Shown: piece after piece, positions 32,901-43,326 of the stretch | Layout of the letters: every line of letters starts with the position of its first letter | Numbering within the stretch: position 1 is the first letter of the stretch | DNA from: Chondrilla cf. caribensis | Taxonomy: Eukaryota; Porifera; Demospongiae; Chondrillida; Chondrillidae | Direction: 5' to 3' | NCBI GenBank assembly: GCA_964020155.1 | Contig: OZ026560.1 | Location: 5,016,259-5,080,258 of the forward strand | Length of the DNA: 64,000 nt | Program-made: the position numbers and the translations under genes | The notes under the pieces: generated by a model | What the model was told of the DNA's origin: nothing | What the model saw: the letters and a program-made list of their open reading frames with translations, nothing else | The model's database searches: none

Positions 32901-34425
32901 ACACTTTGTACTGGAACACCCTCCCATATAGGCACTGTAACACTTTGTACTGGAACACCCTCCCATATAGGCACTGTAACACTTTGTACTGGAACACCCT
33001 CCCATATAGGCACTGCAACACTTTGTACTGGAACACCCTCCCATATAGGCACTGTACTGGAACATCCTCCCATATAGGCACTGTAACATTTTGTACTGGA
33101 ACACCCTCCCATATAGACACTGTAACACTTTGTACTGGAACACCCTCCCATATAGGCACTGCAACACTTTGTACTGGAACACCCTCCCATATAGGCACTG
33201 TAAAACTTTGTACTGGAACACACTCCCATATAGGCACTGCAACACTTTGTACTGGAACACCCTCCCATATAGACACTGTAACACTTTGTACTGGAACACC
33301 CTCCCATATAGGCACTGTAACATTTTGTACTGGAACACCCTCCCATATAGACACTGTAACACTTTGTACTGGAACACACTCCCATATAGGCACTGTAACA
33401 CTTTGTACTGGAACACCCTCCCATATAGGCACTGTAAAACTTTGTACTGGAACACACTCCCATATAGGCACTGCAACACTTTGTACTGGAACACCCTCCC
33501 ATATAGACACTGTAACACTTTGTACTGGAACACCCTCCCATATAGGCACTGTAACATTTTGTACTGGAACACCCTCCCATATAGACACTGTAACACTTTG
33601 TACTGGAACACACTCCCATATAGGCACTGTAACACTTTGTACTGGAACACCCTCCCATATAGGCACTGTAAAACTTTGTACTGGAACACACTCCCATATA
33701 GGCACTGCAACAGTCTAAGTTAGTATGCACCAAACAGGGGAAATCCCTCCTGTGCACTCACGGTCTCTCAACTGTTCACGCTGTTGAAGTGCTCTTTCAC
33801 GAGCTGCCAGTTCTTCTTCCTTCTTTCTCAATTCCTCCTCCTCCAAAGTACTGGCAGTGTAAGGAGGCTGTTCGGGTAGAAGTAGTCACAGATAGCTGCC
33901 ATGCTCTACTAATGTCAAGTACAACGTTTACTCACAGGCTGGACCGCAGATACTGATACAGTCGGTTGGATCACAGCAGGTTCTGATGGAGGTCGGGCTG
34001 GACCAGGAGGTTTCTCAGCTTTAACTTTTTTCTTCTTCTTCTCCAAAAGGTTTTGGCTTTTCACCTCTTGAGCTGTCGGAGGAGGGGGTAATATGGGAAC
34101 CTGGAAGGAGAGGACCGCACACAATGAACCAACACTCCTACAAGCGATGCGCTTATCAACTTCTACACACCGGAGTGATTTAGTCATTTGATGGCCGACT
34201 GGTACTTACCGTGTCATCTGGCTTTGTTTCCTGTTCGGCGAAGGGATTATATTCTTCTTCCTTTTGAGGTTCAGTTTGGACCTCCTGGACTGAAGGATCC
34301 TTTGAGGAGGGATAAAAATGAATAAATGACATTAGTACAATTTGAATGGGTAGAATAAGAGAACTTACGGCGAACGGGTTTACGTCTTGTGGATCAGCAA
34401 AGGGGTTGTCTCCAAACTCAGCCAT
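29960..34425 (-). CDS. secretory carrier-associated membrane protein
   Basis: Four-TM post-Golgi/endosomal trafficking protein. Start MAEFGDNPFADPQDVNPFA at 34425, with the next exon containing EEEYNPFAEQETKPDD. These give three NPF motifs, the EH-domain (EPS15/intersectin) ligands. A Pro/Lys-rich exon and a coiled-coil exon follow (EEEELRKKEEELAARERALQ, about 33750-33860). The membrane core starts RPNNFPPLPKWFPIKPCFYH (about 32225-32360). TM exons follow: LVNCIILLLGLFVWTTSAAL and CWYMPIYRAFR (31985-32170, the cytosolic 'E peptide'), MWFFLMFGLQIACWVLNGVG (31400-31495), and VAMLLFTAVWFALAGVGILL (30175-30330). The C-terminus ends AVVTGVKAASSSQ with stop at 29960-29962. It matches the SCAMP1/3-type length of about 330 residues. 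Two large minisatellites and an inverted-repeat element occupy its introns. It starts 85 bp from the hnRNP K start. Confidence 0.93.
30419..31267. mobile_element. TTAA-flanked inverted-repeat element in a SCAMP intron
   Basis: The left end TTAAACGTAGAGCGCGC and the right end GCACGCTCTACGTTTAA are inverted copies with one mismatch, both bounded by TTAA. A subterminal inverted pair, TATAAAAGGGGGGGGTGGTC (left, about 30437) and the complement of ACCACCCCCCCTTTTATA (right, about 31163-31180), is also present. The right arm has about 95 extra bases between the two blocks. The interior (about 850 bp) has no transposase. This fits a non-autonomous TTAA-inserting DNA transposon, though the termini do not begin with the CCY typical of piggyBac. 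Confidence 0.45.
31640..31940. repeat. 27-bp minisatellite in a SCAMP intron
   Basis: About eleven copies of GTGCTGGTGGTGAACATGGT plus GTATGTA, between the exon with CWYMPIYRAFR and the exon with MWFFLMFG on the minus strand. Because the unit is a multiple of three it is open in several frames. Confidence 0.92.
32795..33715. repeat. 39-bp minisatellite of about 23 copies in a SCAMP intron
   Basis: Unit CACTTTGTACTGGAACACCC plus TCCCATATAGGCACTGTAA. Copies differ at a few positions (GGC/GAC, CTGTAA/CTGCAA, ACCC/ACAC). The variant pattern repeats in a higher-order block of about 270 bp (compare 33080-33320 with 33320-33590). Two partial copies lack the CACTTTGTA part near 32828 and 33050. It lies between the coiled-coil exon and the membrane-core exon. 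Confidence 0.95.
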
Positions 34426-34510
34426 TTTAACATTGACTGGATACCACGTGATCTTGTCACATGAATAAATCACGTGATATAGTAAACCGCGTCATAACAC
34501 GAGGTTAAAA
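34426..34510. promoter_or_regulatory. 85-bp bidirectional promoter of SCAMP and hnRNP K
   Basis: The shortest start-to-start interval in the window. It contains two CACGTG E-box-like hexamers (ACCACGTGATC and ATCACGTGATA), a plausible binding site for bHLH-ZIP factors serving both genes. Confidence 0.5.
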
Positions 34511-37500
34511 ATGGCGAAAAGGTGGCAGGGACAAGGCGGTCGAGGTAAGCTGCTTCTACTCCATGTTGAAGTAGTTTGTTAGCCATCTTCCAAACAATCA
34601 ACATATTATTCAGGACAACCGAGCAAAAGGGGAAGATGGAGTGGCGGTGGATCCGGTAATCATTGGGACGACATTCCTCCTCCAGGTCCGGGACACTTTG
34701 GTCCCCCGGGGGGTGGCTTCCACGAGCCAGGTCATGGACCACCACCGCCGCCACCACCCTTCCTCGGTGGAGGTGGGAGCAGATTCAGAATTCAGCCCAA
34801 AAATGATGAAGAAATGCTTCGCATACTGTTGAGAGCATCGGTACGAGCTGCACCAACACCTCATCAGTTCAGGTCTTTATGTGATATTTCCCTCCATTTT
34901 AGGATGCTGGAGCAATCATTGGTAAAAGTGGATCTAATGTGAGAGAGTTGAGAAGCAAGGTATTTTTATTTGTGTATTTGATGCATTGATCATATTAAGT
35001 GGTGAAGGTGACACCTATCGGCTGAGTACCTAGCAAGCATGCTGTGTATTGTCTCTCGCCACTAGCCAGTCACATGACTGTTGACATTACTGACAGTATA
35101 CCCAACATTCACAATGTGCACACTCTTCACTTTGTTTACTTTTGTGCATGTCATATGGAAGCATATATTTCTCTGCAGTCAGTGTAGCTGCCTCTGTTGT
35201 ATGTCGTGTTAGTCCTCAATCCTTATTGCAATCCAGTTTGATTTGAAGATGCACTGTAATGACTTGCCTTCGTGTAGTCCAGTTACCATTATTGTGTCTC
35301 CTCTTCCCCATCCACGCCTCCCCATGGCCTATGCCCCGCCCATCCCACAACAGCATAAGTGTCAGATACACCTTCCCGAATCAGGAGATAGCTCAGAACG
35401 GTAAAACCCCACCCACTCCTTATCCCTTGTAGGGTTCAGTCAGTGTTGTCATGGTAACATATTTGCATGACTCTTGAGATAGTTGTAGAGTGTGATTAGC
35501 GGCTACCGATCTGTTCTTCACTATCCTATGTCATCTGTGCAGCAGCACTCAGATTTGTGTATTCTGTGTGTGTGCGACCGTTCACTACAAGCATGAATTA
35601 TGTGTGGGAATGTATACGTATGTGTGCATTATTGCAATAGTCTGTTACTCAGCTGTTGACCTGGTCGTTTGTCCACTGCTGTAGATTGCTGATCATAACT
35701 GGTAAGCAGGAAAATATTGTGGAAGCAATGAGAGCCATACTTGACCACATCAGAGAGGTGTGTGCATATGATTTTCATGAGTGTTGTGCTAATCTCAAGT
35801 TGGTGGGATGTTAGTGGAGACGTGGTTTATTGATTGTGTGTGTGACCACATGTATTCCCTCTCTCCAGCCTGAAGACACGCCGTACGAGAAGAAGCCAGG
35901 TAGTAAAGAGGTCCAGATCTTAGTACCTGAGCAGTTCATGGGTGTCATCATTGGGAGGGGAGGTACTAAGATAAGAGAGCTGAGATCAAAAGTAGAGGCA
36001 GTCATCAAGGTATTCACTGCTCAATTTTACACAAACTATTGTCTGTAATTGTGAGTTGGGCATCTGTGTAGATCTTCAGGGAAGCTCTACCATTCTCCAC
36101 TGAGCGGAGTATTTCTGTACATGGTCCCGAGGACAAGATATGTCAGGTCATCACATACATTCTGGATGAACTGTCTGCATCAAAGGTAAAGGTACATGTG
36201 AGCCTCCAATTCTCGGGTGAACATGTGGTGAATCTGTACTTGCTGTTCTTTTCACAGCACGAGGATCGTGGAAGAGTTGTATATTATGATCCAATGCACG
36301 GTGTGGACATGCCGCCCCCGGAGATGGTCATACCTCCTCCCCAACACAGTCCTAGAGGTAGAGGTGGTCAGCATCATGGAGCAGGTGGGAGAGGAGGTGG
36401 GTCATTTCGAGGACCTCAAGGGAGACCTGGTGGTCAAGGGGGACCACACCAAGGGCCACCGGGGAATCAAGGGGGGCCTCATCAGGGACCACCAGGAGGA
36501 CCTCACCAAGGACCACCAGGGGCGCAAGGAGGACCTCACCAAGGGCCACTAGGGAGTCAAGGAGGACCACACCAAGGGCCTCTGGGGAGTCAAGGAGGAC
36601 CCCACCAAGGGCCACTTGGTGGTCAAGGAGGACCCCACCAAGGGCCACCGGGGGGACCTCATCAAGGGCCACTAGGTGGTCATCATCAAGGTGGACCAGG
36701 AGGTGACTTTGGTAACTTCTCTGGTCAACACCAGGGAGGTGGTAAGTGGAGGAGTAGCAGTAGTAAAGGAGATAGAAGGAATGAACGTGCAAATGATGGG
36801 GACAGTCATCCAATAACAGGCCAACCCCCAAGTATGTCGCGTACTCCAGTCCAGCAAGGTGGTGGAGGTGGTCCTTATAATCCCCCTCATAATGTCCAGC
36901 CCCCCTCTGCATTGCCTCAAGGTAGCCTGCTCAATGTACCAGTTATAGTGAGCTCTTGTTGACTCTCCAACTTACCAATACTACAGCTCAGCCATTGATG
37001 CCTCCAGTTCCACCTGTTATGCAGCAACCACAGCAAACACAGCCAGTGATGCAGGTATATCCCACTCATTACTCATAGCTCCACTGTTGGCTGCTGACAT
37101 GGTTCTCTGTTTGATCTGTGCAGATGCCCCCGCCCCAGGCCCCCATGCCCCAGCAGCAGCAGGGAGCAATGTTCCCTGTATATGGATCCAATTCTACATA
37201 TGGTACTCCTCCTCAACCAACTGTTCCATCACCTCAAACGAACATGGGGTACAACCAGCAGCCACCCACTGGAGGCAGTGCTCCTCAATCTCAGCAGTCA
37301 AATTCGACCAAGTTCTCCATACCTTTGCAGTTCAGGAACTCCATTATGAACAGTCTTCCAGTTGTCTGGTGTGTGTGTGTGTGTGTGCTTAAGCTATATT
37401 ACCTCACTTGCTGTGTATATCAACTTTGCAGTGCTCAAACAAAGTGCTTGATTCATGTGGAAGAACCTCAACAGGGTGGTGACTCTTGCATCATAACTAT

Positions 37501-37640
37501 AACCGGCCAGCAGGAAAATATTTCTATGGCAACCACTCTCCTCCAGAACAGGTAGGCCGAAAGAAGCTCTTGGCGATGTGACCACATCTTACAGCTGTGT
37601 TCTGTTCCTTTGCAGTGTCCGTCAGTACCACAATGTGTAG
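34511..37640 (+). CDS. HNRNPK: hnRNP K homologue (three KH-type RNA-binding domains)
   Basis: Poly(C)-binding nuclear RNA/DNA-binding protein. The first exon encodes MAKRWQGQGGRG. A Gly/Pro exon then runs into the first KH domain: RFRIQPKNDEEMLRILLRAS and DAGAIIGKSGSNVRELRSK (GKSG loop), then HKCQIHLPESGDSSER (about 35350-35400) and LLIITGKQENIVEAMRAILD. KH2 is VQILVPEQFMGVIIGRGGTK and IFREALPFSTERSISVHGPE, with a GRGG loop. The linker begins HEDRGRVVYYDPMHGVDMPP, then a Gly/Pro/Gln/His-rich repeat stands where vertebrates have the RGG/KI region. KH3 is recognised by STKFSIPLQFRNSIM and GGDSCIITITGQQENISMAT, and the end is LLQNSVRQYHNV, very close to the human C-terminus. KH3 lacks the GXXG loop (see findings). 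Confidence 0.92.
36425..36700 (+). repeat. coding GGPHQGPPG-type repeat in hnRNP K
   Basis: About ten imperfect units of 27-39 bp encoding (Q/G)GGPHQGP(P/L)G. The frame is kept throughout and continues into unique coding sequence on both sides, so it is a translated low-complexity linker. Confidence 0.8.
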
Positions 37641-38063
37641 TAGACCTCTCTGCAGGATTCTTTGGACTTCTTGTATCTTACTGCATATGCGTTGTGTTTG
37701 TTACTAAATTAGACTTCTAAGAACTGTGAACTTTATACTTATCAGTGATGAGAATACTGTTACAGTTAAATTCTGTGATATGACATTTGGTATAGTGTAT
37801 AATAAGCTGAGTAGCTCAAGATTTGCTATATACAGTGGAACATCTAACCAGAATTTGTCTGCTGTAAAAGTTATTCACTCTTCAGAGATGAAGAATGTAA
37901 TGGCATTATAGCCTTTGTTGCTATAGGAGGCATCCTTCAAAAGGAGGTTATAAATGTCTAGGGTGTCCTATAATAGAGGGTACACTGTATTTGTGCTCAA
38001 ATTAATATCACAGACCCTATAAGTGGTAAATCCAATCAATTCAGTAATTAAATATGAAATTGC
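37641..38063. other. convergent 3' region of hnRNP K and KRTCAP2
   Basis: 423 bp, AT-rich, presumably both 3' UTRs. A 61-codon ORF at 37726 has no support. No other feature is seen. Confidence 0.5.
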
Positions 38064-38805
38064 CTATTTTCCTTTCGCTCTTCCTTTCTTTGGTACTTCT
38101 TCAATTTTAACTGGAGCTGGTCCGTATAACTTGTGTGAGAGGATGTTGATGTAGTACAGGGCAATAATGGAGAAGATGACGCTACAAAGAATCAACAATA
38201 CTTTGTGATACATCACATACTGGAGACTACCATGAGCTGTAGATCATGAGCAGCAGATGTAGTGACAACATACCACACAGTTGCTGACACACGATGAACT
38301 AGTCCGGACACCACTGCTGACACAACAATACATGCCAAGACTGCAGTGATTTGTGAATAAACCAAATGATAAACACTATCAAGCAACATACGGAAATACA
38401 TGAATACCTTCTGGGAATAATTTGGTTTGAAAACCTTTTCCGAACAGTATCGTCTCAACATTGGACACTCCCTATCAATGAGGAATTTATAATCATTGCA
38501 GTGACAAATGGTAGGAGTGGGTTTACTATCTATTAAGTACATTTAAGTACGTCAGTCCCGTATCACGTACCGTCAAGAAAAATATAAAGAACCATGAACC
38601 TAGAAATCCACCCAAGATGGTCTGCAACTGTCCCGAAGACAGATGGTCCTTGAACATCTGCATTGTGCTGAAGATCAGAACACACAGCAGAAAGGACAAT
38701 ACAGACGAAGGTCCACTGGGAAGAGCTACATAGATAAAGGTAAAACAGAATCAACTCGATAGGAACTTACAAAAATTGAAACGAAATAAAAAACAACTAA
38801 CCCAT
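38064..38805 (-). CDS. KRTCAP2: KRTCAP2, oligosaccharyltransferase accessory subunit
   Basis: Small multi-pass ER membrane protein that tethers the STT3A oligosaccharyltransferase to the translocon. Exon 1 contributes only ATGG (38802-38805) before a GTTAGT donor. The second exon completes the Ala codon and reads ALPSGPSSVLSFLLCVLIFS, then MQMFKDHLSGQLQTILGGFL and GSWFFIFFL. The third reads NVETILFGKGFQTKLFPE and the next VLACIVVSAVVSGLVHRVSA. The last is VIFSIIALYYINILSHKLYG, ending VPKKGRAKGK with stop at 38064-38066. Length (about 135) and the LVHRV segment match human KRTCAP2. The lysine-rich C-terminus suits ER retention. It is divergent from RPL30. Confidence 0.92.
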
Positions 38806-38926
38806 TGTTTAACCAGTAACCACACGTGATACTGAGCATGCGCAGATTGATATACACTAACCCACGTGTTGTTTGTCGGGACACCATTTTATTTCGTGGA
38901 GCAAGTTTCTGCCGAGAAGCGAAAAG
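38806..38926. promoter_or_regulatory. bidirectional promoter of KRTCAP2 and RPL30
   Basis: 121 bp between start codons. It contains CACGTGATA and CCCACGTG E-box-like hexamers, as in the SCAMP/hnRNP K interval. Confidence 0.45.
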
Positions 38927-39497
38927 ATGACGAAGACTACACAGAAGCAGACAGCGGCAAAATCCTCTGTTAGTTGTATTCATTATGATCCATGATTGAT
39001 TGAGTTACTTGAAATTGATTGTGGGTTGATAACTTTACAGAAAAAGGCTATGGAGAGTATTAACGCTCGATTACAGCTTGTAATGAAGAGTGGGAAGTAC
39101 ACACTTGGATACAAGACAACTTTAAAGACTCTGAGACAAGGAAAGGCGAAATTAGTCATTCTAGCGAACAACTCTCCTCCTTTAACGTTAGTTTATCCAT
39201 AGCTATTCTAAACCACGTATAGTGCTGTCTTCTATTTGTATTTATGAAACTATGTTTGGCAGCATGATCGTCTTCGCTGTATGAAAGAAAATGTTCTTCA
39301 TCTTTTGCAGGAAAAGTGAAATAGAATACTATGCGATGTTAGCAAAGACTGGGGTTCATTATTATTCCGGAGATAACGTTTCTCTTGGTACAGCATGTGG
39401 GAAGTACTTTAGAGTGGGAGCTTTGGCCATTACTGATCCTGGTGACTCGGACATCATCAGATCAGCACCCAAAGCAGAAGAGCAGCCATCCAGTTAA
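38927..39497 (+). CDS. RPL30: 60S ribosomal protein L30 (eL30)
   Basis: Exon 1 (38927-38968) reads [14 protein letters not shown]. Exon 2 begins [20 protein letters not shown] and contains [19 protein letters not shown]. The last exon has [20 protein letters not shown] and [20 protein letters not shown], then [17 protein letters not shown]. Length (about 120) is slightly above human L30 because of the extra acidic PKAEEQPSS tail. The fold also binds kink-turn RNA, which yeast L30 uses for autoregulation. Confidence 0.95.
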
Positions 39498-40090
39498 TTG
39501 GACAAATGTTCTTTTTTACAATGTGAAATTCTTGAATAATAATGATAATCCTGTGATTGTGCAATTTGCAAATTATATTCACAGAACCTCACAACTCAAT
39601 CGGACTGATAATGTATTGTACTATTGACAATAACGTGGTCTACTCTACTTCTTACAATATTGACTATCCTGTGGTAATGTTGTTCACTATTATCCTCCAG
39701 CTTTCTCTGTTGGAAGTGCACTATTGGTGTTGGAGTTTCTATATGACCAAGTACTTAGCATTACAACTTCTATTTCTGAGAAAGTTGCTTGAAGTATCAA
39801 TTGATCCTTGCAATGCAAGAAGGTACTTCTTGGCAGCAACTTCTAGTGTAGCTAGTTGTGAGGTAAATTCGTAAGTCCTCCAAATTAATGTACACATACT
39901 GTAGCGATCAACTCACAACTTGCAATTACAACTGCCGGACGCAATAAAACAACTACGTAATGACAACATCAGTTTTAATAGATAAGCACATAAACCTTAG
40001 ACAGGGAAAATCTCATAAAATTGATGTAACCGCAGGTTCGAATGCTAAAGAGTAGCCCATGGGTCCATTGGAAAGTGGCATTGTCTCAGT
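39498..40090. other. intergenic, between RPL30 and CKS1 3' ends
   Basis: About 590 bp, AT-rich. A plus-strand ORF of 105 codons (39557-39874) shows no domain, splice or coding signature. Nothing else is recognised. Confidence 0.5.
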
Positions 40091-40415
40091 TCATCGCGCT
40101 CTACTCTGTTGACCTTTGGAGGAAGTGATAGCTCTTCGGAAGAGGAGAATATGAGGCTCTGGAGCGTGAAACATGTAATGGATCCATCCTTGAGACTGCT
40201 GTACTCCTAACTTTCGCCATTCTTCTTCGCTCATTAAATGATTTCTTGGTACCAATTTGGCGATTTCCTTTGGCAGCATAACATGCCTAGTGAAAAGTAA
40301 ATACGCATCTTTCATATATCAACGAGAACAACGTCTGTAGTTTCGCCTAAACCTACCTGTACTCGTATATATCGTCGTAGTATCTATCGGAATAGTAGAT
40401 GTTCTTCACTGACAT
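40091..40415 (-). CDS. CKS1B: cyclin-dependent kinase regulatory subunit CKS1
   Basis: Small phospho-adaptor of Cdk1/Cdk2 and partner of SCF-Skp2. Exon 1 reads [20 protein letters not shown]. Exon 2 reads [20 protein letters not shown], then [20 protein letters not shown] and ILLFRR, with a short basic tail ending QSRAR. The PEPH hinge and the HVMLPKE block are family signatures. At about 90 residues it is slightly longer than human CKS1B (79) owing to the C-terminal tail. It is divergent from DIS3L, with 117 bp between start codons. Confidence 0.95.
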
Positions 40416-40532
40416 GCCGCTCTCTCCAGTTGCTGTAGACAGACAGTTTCAGACGTCAAGTGCTCCGCCGCTCAATTTGAAACTACACCTCGTTTTTGAT
40501 TGGCGGAATAGCATGCGACAATCATGTGACCT

Positions 40533-43170
40533 ATGGACGTCCCCTTATCCAGCAGTCAATTCCTCGACAGAAACAATCGAACGTTTTACCTCAAAACGAG
40601 AAGATCTTCATCCAAAAATAATGTAACGATTGTGAGGGAGCAATACCTTAGAGACGACATTCCCTGCTATTCTCCTCACTGTCATGTGTGTCCCACACAT
40701 CAATCCGAGTACAGCACCATAGGTAACGTTATTGGCATCAGTGAATGAGTTGTCCTTCACAAGATATCCACGTTCATTAGGGATGCTGCCGAGTGAAGCT
40801 ACTCACTACATCATACCAGTGGCTGGAGTGGTCGGTCCGTATTTGGAGATATTTGATAGCCCCTCCATCACCGGGATAGTCATGCTGCAGACAGTAGTGT
40901 CTTCTGTGAAAGAAAGTGTAGGAAGCAGGTCATACCAGAGACTGAAAGCTCTAGTAAAGCAGGAAAGAAAGAAAAGTATATATTTCTCTAATGAGTTACA
41001 CATGCAGACTTATGTGAATGCTTCTGCAGAGTCAGATTGGAGTTGGTGTAAAAGGTGTGCGGTGTTTGTTACCGAATACAGTGTCTGTCACCCAATATGA
41101 TGTCTGTCAAGCAATGTGGTGTCTGTCACCCAGTGTGGTGTCTGTCACCCAGTGTGGTGTCTGTCACCCAGTGTGGTGTCTGTCACTTAATCCGGTGTCT
41201 GTCACATAATGTATTTGTATTGGATGTTTTTCCACAACTGTCACTCATAATTTCGTAGCCTTGTCTGGACAGCAGCTTGCTGGTATGCCAATCACCTTAC
41301 AATGGTGGACATAGTCGTTTTAGTTGATTCTCCAGAAGAATGGGAATGTGTTAGTGTTTGCAGTTTGCAGTTACTTCATCAATTTTCTGTTTGAAAGTGT
41401 AGCATTTTCCCCACACCTCCAGAACACCACTCCTGGCAACCTCCGTGTGCTGACATTGAAGCAATACTTGGAAGAGTTCCATTCTGAATTGATAGCACAG
41501 TATATGTCGATGAAAACCAGTTTGGAAACAGAGTGTAGAGGTTAGAATTCAAAATGGAAACATATCCAACACTGTCTTCAAAGTTTGCTACTTTGTTGTA
41601 GAGGACAAACATTATGTTCCTCATCTGTCAAGATGTGCTTTGCTAGAAGGAATTGCCATGGTGAGAGGATGTGTGGGGAGATCTGTGTATCTCTTGTGAC
41701 TTCATTCACTCCCTTAGGGACGTCTCTTCTCTGGAACTCTTCATGTCAACAAAAGAAGGACGTCAGTAGCTTATGTCAAGTTGAACTCTTCTGCTCCATT
41801 TGAAGGAGACATCTTAATTGAGGGGACCCTTGATCGGTACTCCGCCCCCGCTGTCATCTGCTTGTCTCCTGGTGTCATCCTGGGTCTTTGTCTTATGATA
41901 GGAATAGGGCTATTCATGGAGATGTCGTTGCAGTTGAAATAATTGGAAAATTGCAAGGAGAACATGACTTGGAAATGGAAATTTCTGAAGAACAAAGTGA
42001 GACACCTTCTACTTTGAGCGGTGTATTGTCCACTGACTACTCCTGTCTCATCTAGAGGGAAAGGTTTGTGGAAAGATAGTGGGTATTTTGGAGCGCCGCT
42101 CTGCGGAACATGTGGTAGTGTTTCCTGTGAGTCTGGTGTGTGTTTGTGTGTATTAAGACACTCACTATTGTATGTATGTCCATCCTAGGAAATAGAGGCA
42201 TCATCATCAAATAAAGCTACAATGGTGTGTGTGTGTGTGTGTGCGTGTGCATGTGTGTGTGTGGGTGTGTGTTGGTGTGTGTGTGTCCACACAGTTTAGC
42301 TGTATGTTGCCCTCCTTCAGGTCCTTGTGGTGCCTTATGATGTTCGAATACCCAAGGTGCGCATTAGTACACACCTGACTGAAGAGCTAAGGAACTACAG
42401 GTATGGCCCTTGTGTACTCTACATGTACAAGTACTGTGCTCGACCTTTGACCCCAAGCCCCTCCCCCTTCATTGGTAGGATATTGATTAGAGTGGATGGG
42501 TGGGAGGCGGGGTCCCAGTATCCACACGGTCACTTTGTGTGCAGTCTGGGCCCGATTGGTGACACGGAGACAGAGACTAAAGCTATCCTCATAACACATG
42601 GACTCATGTCACAACCCTTCACCAAAGCACAGGTGGGTTGATATCTCTCCTGTTCCACTCCTTGCTGGTCTATAGGCACCTGGGATATGTTGCTACAGCT
42701 AGCTGAGCTGCCCCCTGAAGATTGGAGCCTCACGGATGAAGAACTGTCTAAGAGGAGGGATTTGAGGTGGACTAAACTGTTACTGTGTGGTCTTGTCATG
42801 TGACTGTCAACTCCGCCCACAGATCCTCCCATTTAGTGTTCAGTATCGACCCCAAGGGTTGTGAGGACATTGATGATGCAATGTCAGTGAGGTAAGAGGT
42901 CGTGGGTAGGGGGTGTTTGAGGGTGGGTGTGGGGATGTAGTGAGGTGAGGTGAGGTGAGGGTGAGTGTTGGGGCAGTGGTTAGGGTATGTGGTTAGGGTG
43001 TGATCAGAGGCGAGATGAGGTGAGGTGTGTTGTTGAGAATAGCCTTTTGCTTGTGTAGGGTGAAGAAGAACGGCCATCTTGAACTGGGAGTGCACATTGC
43101 TGATGTATCTTACTTTGTTTCTTCTGGTTCACTCCTGGACCGAGAAGCTGCCTCAAGGTCAGTCTACTGG

Positions 43171-43260
<90 letters not shown>

Positions 43261-43275
43261 TGTGTGTTGTGTGTG

Positions 43276-43326
<51 letters not shown>

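Noticed and set aside
32717..33757. 346-codon repeat ORFs with IWEGVPVQS or CSSTKCYSAYMG units; also considered as a CRISPR-like array
   Set aside because: Units are contiguous with no unique spacers and the context is a eukaryotic intron. It is a 39-bp tandem repeat, not CRISPR and not a protein.
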